A model generated the notes under the pieces. It searched no databases. It saw only the letters and a list, made by a program, of their open reading frames with translations, and was not told the DNA's origin. The position numbers and the translations under genes were made by a program. 64,000 nucleotides of DNA, taken from assembly GCA_019044685.2 (NCBI GenBank), contig JAGTXX020000006.1:1755501-1819500 (forward strand), read 5' to 3'. Position 1 is the first letter of the stretch. Each line of letters opens with the position of its first letter. Origin of the DNA: Nannochloris sp. 'desiccata' (lineage: Eukaryota; Chlorophyta; Trebouxiophyceae; Chlorellales; Chlorellaceae). This document shows positions 1 through 10,048 of the stretch, piece by piece.

Positions 1-3000
1 CATTGCTAGTAGAACCTAGAGAGCCACTACTGGGGTTGAAAGCACGACCACGTCGGGTATACTGCGCCGCATTGTTGGCGCATATCCAAGACCTTAAAAA
101 CTCCTCAGACTGTTTTTTGAACGTTCCTTTACCAGTTTCCTGTGCCATAAGCACGTTGAGAGGCCAAAATACGTTGTCCCAATCGAAAGCATACTTCGAA
201 TCTGTGATTTCACCTTCAGCTTGGAGATGTTTCACGTAGAAATCGTACAAATCATCAAGATAGGCGTTGTCTTGAGTTGCTTTATACATCCAACCAGCTG
301 CCCAAGCCATGTCATCGTAGATAGTAGAAGAATTATACAGCAACGTCATGTTGAAGTCTGAGTCAGTAAAGCGCCCTTTGGTAGGAGCAGATGCTGCATA
401 CACTTCTTTGGCCTTTTCAAGCAAGAAATCAGCATATTCGCTGTCTCCAGCTTCTTGACTGCTACGGAAAACAGTAGAAGAGGCAGCTAAAGCAGCAGCA
501 ACGCTACCACCCAAGTCAGCGCCTGCAGCAGGACCAAGCCCACCTTGAGTGCGAGAGTTCAAGTCTACTGCATATGCAGGACGTGCTGCACCATCTTCAG
601 GGCGATACCATAATAAAATCTCAGTATCTACATCACCAACACGAGTAATAAGCAGAGAAGTATTCTTTTCATAGTCGACTCGGTGCACTTTACTCAAATA
701 ATCAGCGCCAACTCGCACTGAATCTCGAATTTGGGCAAGTTGACCAGATTTGTCATACGCTCCAGGGAAGGCAACGTAGCTCCAAGCAAGTAAAGCAGTG
801 GTAAAGGCGATGGGAGACGTAGCTTTCATGTTTCCTGCAGTCATTCCTGCGATCCAGCCACCGGATAAATCCCAAGTGTCTTCTGTCGCAAGCTCAGCTG
901 CTTCAAACATAGGATCCCCAAATGCATCAAAGCCCCCTCCAAAAGAAGAGGCTGCATCTGTACCTGCGAATCCAAAAGGATCGTCGGAGCTTCCGAAAGA
1001 ACCAGAGCCACCAGGAGCAAAAGGGTCATTAAGAGGGGAAAAGGGATCTCCGGCGCCAGCAGCAGCACCACCTTCAAAGAGCCTGTCATTGGGGCCACTG
1101 CTTCCAGGAGCAGGGAGAGCTCCAGGTGTCATATCATTGGGCGTTACAGGAGGAGTAATGCGCGTTGGACTTGGTATTGGTACTTCATCAGCTGCTCCAG
1201 CTCCAGTAGTACCAGCAGCAGCAGGTGCTGGGGCGGGGGCGTCGCCAGCAGCGTCAACGAGCGCAAAGGGGTCTTCATCAGTAGCTGCTGCATCTATGGG
1301 AGGGAACATCTCATCGTCAGCAACTATAGGATCGACAGGGGCAAAGGGATCACTTGCAGCTGCAAAGGGATCTGCAGCAGCTGCAAGTTGGTCTTGCAAC
1401 AGGCGCCGGCGCCCAAACGGATCGTCGCCAATAGCGGGTGGAGCAGTCGAGGCACCAGGTCTGCTGGCTCCAGTGCTTCCAGTATCACCTAAAGCAGCGG
1501 CTATAGGGGCTCTACCAGCTGCGGACGTGAGGGGATTCTCTCCGAAAGCGTCAAAAGCTGAACCGCCTCTGCTGCTGCCCCCACCAAAAGAGCCAAAGTC
1601 GTTGCTGGAATAGGGATCTTGCCCAAAACCACCACCACTGTAAAAGTCGCTACCACCAAAACCAAACTCATCAAAGCCAGCAAGGAGAGTATCGTTAGGG
1701 TTGATAGCAAGGTAAACAGAAGTTTGAGCTTCACTTTCAAAGGCACCTGCAGCATAGAAAAGAAAAAAAGAAAGAAAGAAAAAATCAGTATTGGGGAAAT
1801 CTTAAAAAAAGACCAAACAGATTGGATTAAATTCAACGTTTTCCAATAGAAAAAATAATGATTTTGTAACTGATACTACATGCAACTTACTTTTCCTCCA
1901 TTCCACTCTAAAATCATTAGGCAACGTCCCCACTCTCTGAGTATCGTAGAAATATAAACTGCTACCCAAAGCACCTTTATAATCATAAGATTTCGGATAG
2001 AGCACCCACACCAACACCACTCCCAAAATCATCATCGCAGTGCTCAACAACATTGCTATTTTGCATACCACGTTGAAAAATCCTCGGGGTCGATAGGCAG
2101 CATATTGTAATAAAAGGTACTGCGGGATCAGATTGTACACCATGAAAATAATTGAAATAGCTAAAGGGGTATCTAAAACGCCTCCTTTAAAGTAGTGCAC
2201 TAATCCAAAGATTAAAGTCACCAAGGAGAAAGTAAACCAGATAAGTGTCATCCAAATATCACGTAAAGGCAGCTTGTTTAATCGCTGCAACCCCTTGGCT
2301 GTGACTTTGAAAACAATTGTGCCAGACAGCCAGCGGCCAACAGTAGCTCTGTACATGGCCTTTAAGAAGGCAAACCAAAGAATAGCATTGGCTACAGAAG
2401 AAAACCACATCGATTTTATATGTGCAAATGATCTGGTGTAATACATCAACGCTAGGGTAGCTGTATAGTACATGGTAATAGAGAGCGCCGCCCAGAAATT
2501 AATCACAATAGGGAAGGCGCCAAACCACACAGTGATAATAGGGACCATCATAAGCAGCGGCGTAGCTAAAAATGCAGAGAAATATGATAAAACAACACTA
2601 CCATACATCCATCGCATTAATAAGGACAGTCCTTTAGAGCCAGCGCCAAATGCCGGGTTGCGGCCTCGACCAAAGAACACTTGGAAATGACCTTTGGCCC
2701 AACGAGAACGCTGTTGGAAGCAATTTCGGACTTCGTCAGGAGCTTCACCAACTGCTAAATACTCATCAACGTAGCGACATTGCCATCCACGGCGTTTTAA
2801 TTCAATACCAAGAGCGAAATCCTCAGTTAATGTCCACTCGGGAAACCAACCGGCATCACAAAAAGCACGAGAACGAAGCAAAAAGTTAGTACCAGTGCAA
2901 GAAATCAGGCCCAAAGCATCATACCCAGGTTGTGTGTAATCCCAGAAATGCACATTTGCGTGATTGAAGATATCCCCATCATGGTTGAGGTTGTAGAAAG

Positions 3001-5003
3001 TCTGAGGGGACAACACCATCGCCACATCTTGCCCTCCATCAAGACGAGGAACAGTCTTTGTAAAGAAGTCAGCGTTGGGCACTTGATCAGCATCAAAAAC
3101 ACAGATAACTTCATCTAAAGGGATAGTTACCCCTTCAGGATAGATTTTCCGCATTGCGTTGTTGATATTTGCAGATTTTCCATTCATTTCCCCCTTGGCG
3201 CGTTTTCTGCCAGAGATGTACACGGCATTGGAGAGGCCTAAAGAACGAACAAATCTTCTTTTTTCAACATCTTTACCATCATCAAGTAAATAGACAGTAC
3301 GTCTACAATTGGGAGGCAATGCAGCGTACATAGAAGCCATAAACGTCTTGCTGATAACATCCAAAGGCTCCTTGTAGCAAGGAATCAGCACTCGAAGGTG
3401 ATAGTTAATGGCTGTTGGAGGAGGCCCTTGATGTCCCTTTGAAGCCCTATCAGCAGCAGCGACGCATTCAGGTTCAATAACACGCATGGTCAAACACAAC
3501 CCGTACGGTAACATGGCAACACCCCCGAGAATTTCGATGATCAGAACGATGATTCCGTACCAAAGAGATCCTCCTAGACCCAGGGTTTTGGCAGCACGGA
3601 TACTAACATAGGTAATAAACACCATAATAAACATAATATAGATAAACAACCCTATCCAGTTGATAGCGCGTTGTTTGATAAGCTTCTGAGGGATAGGGTA
3701 GTCAGCAGCTTCTTCAGCAGCTACCTCAGCATCAATATCGGGTTTACCACCGTCCAAGGGAGGAGCAGCAGGAGACTTTCTACCTCCAGTGGTAGATTTA
3801 CGATCCAGGTAGAAAGGGCGCACTTCATCGCCGCGATAATCAGGCTGTGGGAGGTACTGCGCTTTTAATAAAGCAGTTGCTGCTGAGATCTCAGAGTCCC
3901 GGGCGCTGCTCCCCCCAGCAGTGGAAGGAATTCCACTGCTGATAGACAGCTTATCACTTTCCAGAGACAATTCAGAGGCAGTATCCCAAAGGAGAGCAGC
4001 ACCTTCATTGTGCTGGCCACCTTCAGCACCTTCTTTGCAATTAGTGCCCGCTGCTGTGCCTGCTGTGGCGGTCATGGAACGCAGCATGTCGACGATCGTA
4101 GTGGTCAATCTACGAACGTGGCGAGATGGAACCATTTCATCAGCTCCAGTAGTTGCAGTAAGGTTGTTCCCTTGTGCTTCAAGGTCAACTATGTTTGCAG
4201 CAGAGTCTAAACGAGAACCCATAGTGTGCCGCCGAGGAAGAACACCGTCTGCGAGGGGGGGGGGGGGGGGGGGGAGAGAATAAAAAATCAATTCAGCATT
4301 TATTTAGAAGCCTTTAACTAATATACGAGGCAACTAAACCTTAAATGTACGAATTCAAAGGTCGATAGAAACCGAGCAAGGATGCAGCAGTATTAAAAAT
4401 ATTAAATTTCTACTGGTGAAGCACACCAAAACAAATTCAGCGGAAAAGCAAGCCCAAAAACAATTTCTTACCTTGGCTGCTGCCTGGAGGACTATTGGTA
4501 ACACTACCTCCAGTGCTAGACATCTGGTCAAGAATGTCCACCAAATTAGCAGTTACTTTACGTAAATGCGTTTGAAACTCGCTTCCAGGGCTTGTAGGGG
4601 GCGGGCTGCGCTGTGAAGACGGGGCTGCTGACGATGCCCCTCCTTGTCTGCTGCTTCCTGCGTTGCTGCCGTTGTAAGCAGTATCTGGAGGGGAGAGAGG
4701 GCTTGGTGGATCTGCGGTTATAGGGTGAGATGCCATCCCAGCAACAGGGGAGGCGCCAGCTGCAGAAGGGGAGGCTGTAGCAGCTGATGGAGGTCCTGTA
4801 GTGCCTTCTTCGGCTGATGTTGCCTCTGCGACTGCCTCTGCAGATTCACTGTCAACGTATTCATCGTCCCGAGGTGAGTTACTCGTTATTTCAAGGTTAT
4901 TTTCAACTTCGTTAACAATGTCTTCTTGGTCAGGAGCAGGGTCAGTGTTGCTTGCGGCTGGCTGGCTGGTGCTGCGTCGGGCAGCTTTCATTTTTTTGAA
5001 CAT
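1..5003 (-). CDS. Cellulose synthase-like GT2 fused to GH9 cellulase domain (3' end outside window)
   Basis: Three exons are visible: 4472-5003, 1891-4248 and 1-1746 (continues past the left edge). The intron phases match (phase 1 at both). Residues 1-370 are a low-complexity cytosolic region. Membrane helices lie near 373-395 and 408-431. The GT2 domain carries the processive signature: DDGK near 500, DADQ near 563, TED near 652 and QQRSRW near 690. About five further helices follow, ending near 928, a layout that in plant CesA puts the C-terminus outside the cell. Immediately after the last helix, still in exon 2, comes a GH9 start (FYDTQRVGTLPNDFRVEWRK). After a DPF-rich insert the GH9 core resumes (DLSGGW, then WYRPEDGAARPAYAVD, DLGGSVAAALAASS and YDDMAWAAGWMYKAT). 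There is no plant CesA zinc finger. The likely role is beta-glucan synthesis at a membrane with coupled trimming or a structural hydrolase-like domain. The substrate and GH9 activity are inferred, and the catalytic acid region lies beyond the window. Confidence 0.88.
4255..4274 (+). repeat. 20-nt poly-G run (poly-C on the coding strand) at a 3' splice site
   Basis: On the minus strand this is an uninterrupted C20 tract directly before the CTCGCAG acceptor of the GT2-GH9 gene, so it serves as the polypyrimidine tract of intron 1 (4249-4471). Its length is likely unstable and hard to sequence. Because it is intronic, length errors would not change the reading frame. Confidence 0.85.
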
Positions 5004-5947
5004 GGGAAATCACGGATTTAAACTATATATGCCAACAGCTCAAGATTTAATACTATACTGAGCGAACTATCTGCAGTAGAATAGACAAAAGAAGGAGAAA
5101 ATTGTCAGTGAGCTGCACTGTGGGGTGAGCGAGCAAAGGGGACTTTGGACAGCTGAATGATAATCTCCCTGCTGTTGCTGTGCATTCACCCTACGGGGCG
5201 TCGGAATCTATTGGAATGATGTTTAAATGATCTGTAGACACCTATTTATCGGCGAGCAACAAAATTAAGGCGACGCGAGGTTGGCATACAAGCTGGCACA
5301 CCTCCACTACAAAATGTTCGGTGATGACCGTATTTGGCCTTCATAGACCCCTATATAGATCCGATACAGTGTATAAACTAACCTAGATAGTAGAAATACG
5401 GTCTTAATGCGCCATGATTGGCCCTAAAGGTAAAATTCTTCGAATATTTGCGAAGTCACTACCTCGGGTTTTTTGGCGAGCCGCTTCGATCTCCGTTCGC
5501 TAGAGGGGTACTCTCGGCGTTAGCAAGCTCTAGATTATGGGCAACAAGGCCGGCAAAGCTCTTATTATAAACGAATTATGTCTCTACACGTTATGTGAAG
5601 AAGCAAACTAGGGCTACTAGAGGCCAAGAAACTTTAGGGTGGTCTCTCTTGGACTATACCCGAAGGAGTGCTCGAATTTAAAAACTTTTCTCGGCGGAAT
5701 ACCAATTAAGCAAGCTTTCAATCTACACGCTTAAACCCGTATAAACGTATATACTTGCTCCAAAGTATATTTGAATACCTAACTAAAGCGAAGGGCTTTG
5801 CGTCAGCAATGAATTATCGACTTGAGCCTGCATGCGATGAGCAGCGCTTTTCCAAGGTGATTTCTTGGACTGGTCAACGAGGGAAAAGGTTGTTGAAGCG
5901 GTCTTTTAAAGAGTTACAGTTGATTCATCCAACACAATACCATTTTA
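5004..5947. other. 944-bp spacer, no gene recognised
   Basis: This lies between the 5' end of the GT2-GH9 gene and the 3' end of the ribulose kinase gene, both on the minus strand, so it should hold the fusion gene's promoter. I see no tRNA, snRNA or 5S signature and no convincing long ORF. A small hairpin (CTTCG, 8-nt loop, CGAAG) sits near 5437-5454. Confidence 0.5.
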
Positions 5948-7408
5948 TTAAAGCAACAATGGAGATTTCTCTAATATCATCACCTCATACCCTTGCCTCG
6001 CTAAAATAGCCGCTCCATATGCTGCCTCCCCATTGACGGCTGCTTTCACCCCAACTCCAATAGCCTTACTCCTCAACTCAGTCCACACAGGATTCGCTGC
6101 ACCACCGCCTGCAGTTAAAATTTCTTTTACAGGAGTGGCACCAAGCTCACTTAATTTCCGATACGCTGCCGCTTCAGTAGCAGCCATGGCTTCAAGCATC
6201 CCCTGCAGAAAAACAGCGTCATCTGAGGGACGGGGCTCTAGGCAGGGTTCCATCTCCGGGTCATTTAAAGGGAATCTCTCCCCTTTTTTTGGTAGTACAG
6301 TATATTTCAACCCAGTAGAGCTACTTGCATCCATTTTTGGAGTCAATGCCTTCAATTCAGCATCTGAAAAATATTCTCTCAGCACCGCCCCGCCAGTATT
6401 ACTTGCACCGCCCACAAGCCATACATCCCCTATACGATGTGAATAAACTCCGTATGCTGCATCATCAGCTCGAGTTTCGCTGAGCAGTTTGATAGCCAAA
6501 GTGCTTCCTAGAGAGGTTACCGCTTGGCCAGGTTCAGAAATTCCTGCCGCTAGAGTTGCTGCTATACTATCTGTTGTACCAGCGCATACGACACATTCAC
6601 TCGATAACCCTGTTTTGTTAGCTACTTCAGGTGTTATGGGTGCTAGGGGTGTGCCAGGAGCGCACACAACAGGCGGTAAAATCGAGGCAAAATTTTGGTC
6701 AATGATAAAATCTGGATATTCGCAGTTACCCGGGTCAAACCCAAGTTTTAAACAGTTATTCCAATCCGTAACACCAGTACGATATCCATGTAAAAGAGAA
6801 GCAAGCCAATCTGACTGGTGTACGACTAATGGGGTTTTCCCTTGAGCGGCAGCAGCTTGCCAAATTCCCGCCTCGTGCCAGGTAAGAACTTTACACAAGG
6901 TGCTGGTAGAAGCAGTGACGGTATGTCCTGGAGGGGCCAATTGTTTGACCATGTCAACAATGTGTGGCTCCTGGGCTTCGTTGTACATTTTCGGGGGCTG
7001 TAGCAACTCTCCCGTAGCGGCATCAATTAGTAATGTCGTGGAGGAGGTGCCATCGATAGCAAGACAGGTAATTGCTGCTTTAAGGTCACTAGGAATGGCA
7101 TCAATGAGTTCAAACAATGCCGTTTCCCAGGCAGAGCCGAGCTGGTTGGGCTCTGACGAGGTGTAGGCTGCTTTCGTGCTACACAAGGTATCACCGCTTT
7201 TGTTGATCACAAAACATCTGGCTCCGCTCGTTCCAAAATCAACGCCGAGAAACGCAGGATCAGAGGCAGTTGATCTCATGACTATGAAACGTCGCGATGC
7301 CTTGGCAGATTGCTGAAACGACGTTTTCTTAAAAAAGTAGGATCTTGTATATTTTTGTGATCGAGGGCACGATGACACCACAGGTCTTGCTCTAATTGTG
7401 GCTGTCAT
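5948..7408 (-). CDS. XK-1: FGGY-family D-ribulose/xylulose kinase, XK-1 type, plastid-targeted
   Basis: Single exon, 486 aa. The first 44 or so residues are basic, rich in Ser and Arg and poor in acidic residues, like a chloroplast transit peptide. The mature part begins at the first nucleotide-binding loop (FLGVDFGTSGARC). CLAIDGTSSTTL follows, and the C-terminal ATP-site loop is EILTAGGGAANPVW. The overall pattern matches the plant XK-1/cyanobacterial sugar kinase branch of the FGGY family, studied members of which phosphorylate D-ribulose, rather than classical xylulokinase. Length fits the plant protein (about 480 aa). The ATG at 7408 lies only 44 nt after the stop codon of the upstream same-strand BEACH gene, so its promoter must overlap that gene or the two share a transcript. 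Substrate assignment is by family. Confidence 0.88.
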   Translation of the reverse strand: MTATIRARPVVSSCPRSQKYTRSYFFKKTSFQQSAKASRRFIVMRSTASDPAFLGVDFGTSGARCFVINKSGDTLCSTKAAYTSSEPNQLGSAWETALFELIDAIPSDLKAAITCLAIDGTSSTTLLIDAATGELLQPPKMYNEAQEPHIVDMVKQLAPPGHTVTASTSTLCKVLTWHEAGIWQAAAAQGKTPLVVHQSDWLASLLHGYRTGVTDWNNCLKLGFDPGNCEYPDFIIDQNFASILPPVVCAPGTPLAPITPEVANKTGLSSECVVCAGTTDSIAATLAAGISEPGQAVTSLGSTLAIKLLSETRADDAAYGVYSHRIGDVWLVGGASNTGGAVLREYFSDAELKALTPKMDASSSTGLKYTVLPKKGERFPLNDPEMEPCLEPRPSDDAVFLQGMLEAMAATEAAAYRKLSELGATPVKEILTAGGGAANPVWTELRSKAIGVGVKAAVNGEAAYGAAILARQGYEVMILEKSPLLL

Positions 7409-7452
7409 GCTTTGAATCTCTTCAATAAAATTTACATAAGATAATCAATCAG

Positions 7453-9683
7453 CTATTGCAGCGTTTCTGGTCTACTTGAAACAACTTGAATTCTATTCAC
7501 ATTTCCTCTTGTCCCAGTCGTCATGGTCTCTCCTGCTGCTCCTGAAACTGGTCCGCCACAGGTGCACGCTTGCAGCATACGTGTAATTCTAGAGTCTGCT
7601 TTACGTTTAGGGTGCTTTTTAGTGAAGAGTTGGATCGGTGTACGTCCGTACTCACGTATCTGCGCTTCAAAAGCTGACCTTAAGGCGACATCGTTTTCGT
7701 TGACTATATACCGCAGCGCCCTGCAAAACAACAAAAATTAACATAAAATTAGCACCCAAATTCCATACAAGTAATCAGATATTTTCATACGATAACACGT
7801 TTTCAATGTGTTATCTTTGTATTATTAACGATTGAACCATTAGAAAACACTACGTACGTCTCATCATCAGTCATAAAATGAAAGACGTTATCTGCGGCAA
7901 CCGCTCGACTTCCTTTCTGTTTAACTCCAAAAATTAAGTCAATCCACTTGTGCAATTTCGCAGAAACGAATGGAGATTCTAAAGCTGCTCTCATTTTTGT
8001 AATGAAATCTACAGGAGTGCGTGCCCAGGGAGGTAGTTCAACATCGTTAACAACTGCACCAGATGATCGACTGCCGAAATCGGTGCCGGTGCTGTTGACT
8101 AAAAATGATCGTTGTTGTTGTTGTTGTTCTCCTGTGGTAGTCCTAGAAGAAGGTAGCAAGGTATAAAACTCAGGGATAAGTTCTTTCACGTCGCTATTCC
8201 ATCGTAATACGCTTTCCCACGTCCCAGAAATTGAAGAAAAGAGACGATCGGGTGCATCAAGTTTTCCATTTTGGAGGCGGAGCATCAAGTGCGGTCTCTG
8301 TCGTAACAAATAAAAAATAACGATTCCTGGGTTTGAATAGTGACTGCCATACATCCATGGTGGGTCATCTCCTCCAGTAGATTGTAGCGCAGCATACATT
8401 TCACGGCCATGTCGTACACGTGCGGGATTCAATGCAGCAATTGGTCTAGACAAATCTCGAAAAGTACCAGGGTCATGTAGATCTAAACTAGTACTGGAAT
8501 AATCTTGTATTACCCAGGGAAATACGGGATATTGGGTCAAGTCATTAAATGATCTTCCTGCATACTCGTTTAATTGCATGAGGTAGTCGTAATTAGAAAT
8601 TTTACCAGCTGTCCAGTCTCTTGTTACTTGACGAAGAGACGTTGTTGTTGGACCTTTTCCTGCAGCTGGTGTGCATGAGGCTACCTTGGTTTTCTCGATT
8701 AATATCGCTTGGAAAGCATTTCTATCCTCAGTAGAATTGAAAGCAACAAATAGGGACGATGTTTCTACGGTAGTTTCTTTATCAAAGAAGATTTCAAGTG
8801 CTAGATCTCTTAACTGAAACTTCCTTTGCCCATATTTGATATTCGCGTTGGTAAGCTTCCATTGCTGTGTTCCTGTTGCTGCTGATGACGGGAGACATGA
8901 ATACGGCTGAAAATATGCAGTACTGCGACTAATAACAATAAATCCAGGTTGTACTAATAGTGGGCTCACTCGAAAACCGCGGAATTTCTCCAAGATATCT
9001 TCTGCATTTTGTTTTTCCTCGATTGGCATCGAGTCAAAGTCAACGCCTGCTTCGTGTGCTACAATCACGCTATGGAGCTGTTCTGTCGCACGGTATTCTT
9101 GCTCTTTACCACCAGCACTGCGAAGTTTGGTTATATCCCATAATTGCCTTATTTTTTCTAGGAAATTTATTTTGGCGTCAGGGGGAAAATTTAAACTTGT
9201 TGAATGGAAGGTGTCGATTGGTGCAGTACTCGTTTTATAGGGGACTGCACGAAGACCCCTCTGAATGACAATTATTGTAGATGATTGGATCGCGCAGGGT
9301 CCCTTTGCTTCGGAAGAAGAAGACGGACTGGAAAATTAGAAAGAAAAATTAAAAGTCGTTATTTTTCTCGAGGGCAAAGCAACTAGTAGCTGTAAAAAAA
9401 ATAAAAAATCCGCTCACTCTGCAATTGTGGCGACGCTATCCAACGGTATTCTAACCACAGGATCAGATACATTCTCAGGGACTAAATAAATGCTACTGCT
9501 ACACAGCTTCAACACGCCAAGTTCAGCAGCAGCAATAGAGCTATTGTCTTCGTCGGAGGTGGCGTTCAACTGTAAGTTGGACTTGGTAGCAATTGAAAAT
9601 TGGCACGCATATTCCCGGAAGTAGTATTCATCTTCTTGGAGACATAGAAGATCAAATTTTGGATCCAAACGGCTCTCCTGCAT
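7453..9683 (-). CDS. FAN/NSMAF-like PH-BEACH protein without WD40 repeats
   Basis: Exons 9418-9683, 7858-9327 and 7453-7720 join in phase to give about 667 aa. The N-terminus matches the GRAM-like start of FAN (FDLLCLQEDEYYFREY, then GVLKLCSSSIYLVPE). A PH-like region occupies roughly residues 200-310. The BEACH domain covers roughly 325-640, with WTAGKISNYDYLMQLN, YPVFPWVIQDY, YGSHYSNPGIV, LIFGVKQKG and, across intron 2, YGRTPIQLFTKKHPKR. Animal FAN links TNF receptor signalling to neutral sphingomyelinase, and BEACH proteins in general act in membrane traffic. The usual C-terminal WD40 repeats are absent: the ORF stops about 45 residues after BEACH and the next gene begins 44 nt later. A Gln repeat lies near residue 520. 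Confidence 0.85.
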
Positions 9684-10048
9684 TTCTACTGGAAGTTTGT
9701 TTCGGCTTATGATAATTCATGATCGCCTTTGTATGATAGCATGATTAAGTCGCAAGGGCTCTTCGCAGGCAAGAAATATATGCGTTTTAAATATTCAAAT
9801 ATGCTAGATCATCTGCTCTCGTGGTATAAACACAAAATCAAGCGCTCAAAGAAGTTGTCCAAAACTGCTCTTCAACAGAAACAATCACCTTCAGAAGACC
9901 AATTTATCAGATATAATCTAGTCTATCTATATTTGATATCAAGTAAAATCAAAATAAAGGTAGCAAATACCCTAAAATATTTAGTTGCCTTGTAATTTAT
10001 TCAAAAGATCATCTTCCCCGAAAAAAGTTTTTCGAATAAGGACATAAA
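9684..10048. other. 365-bp divergent spacer between FAN-like gene and UPF2
   Basis: This separates two outward-facing genes and therefore should contain both promoters. It is AT-rich, with no clear ORF, RNA gene or repeat that I can identify. Confidence 0.5.

Noticed and set aside
798..1613. Long plus-strand ORF of 271 codons rich in Ala/Pro/Ser
   Set aside because: It is antisense to the DPF-rich linker of the GT2-GH9 gene; its low complexity mirrors that insert and it has no family match.
1747..1890. GH9 as a separate gene downstream of the GT2 gene
   Set aside because: The GH9 start is already in the GT2 exon, no ATG or promoter-like gap exists, and the intron phases fit (AAA A / GT GCC).
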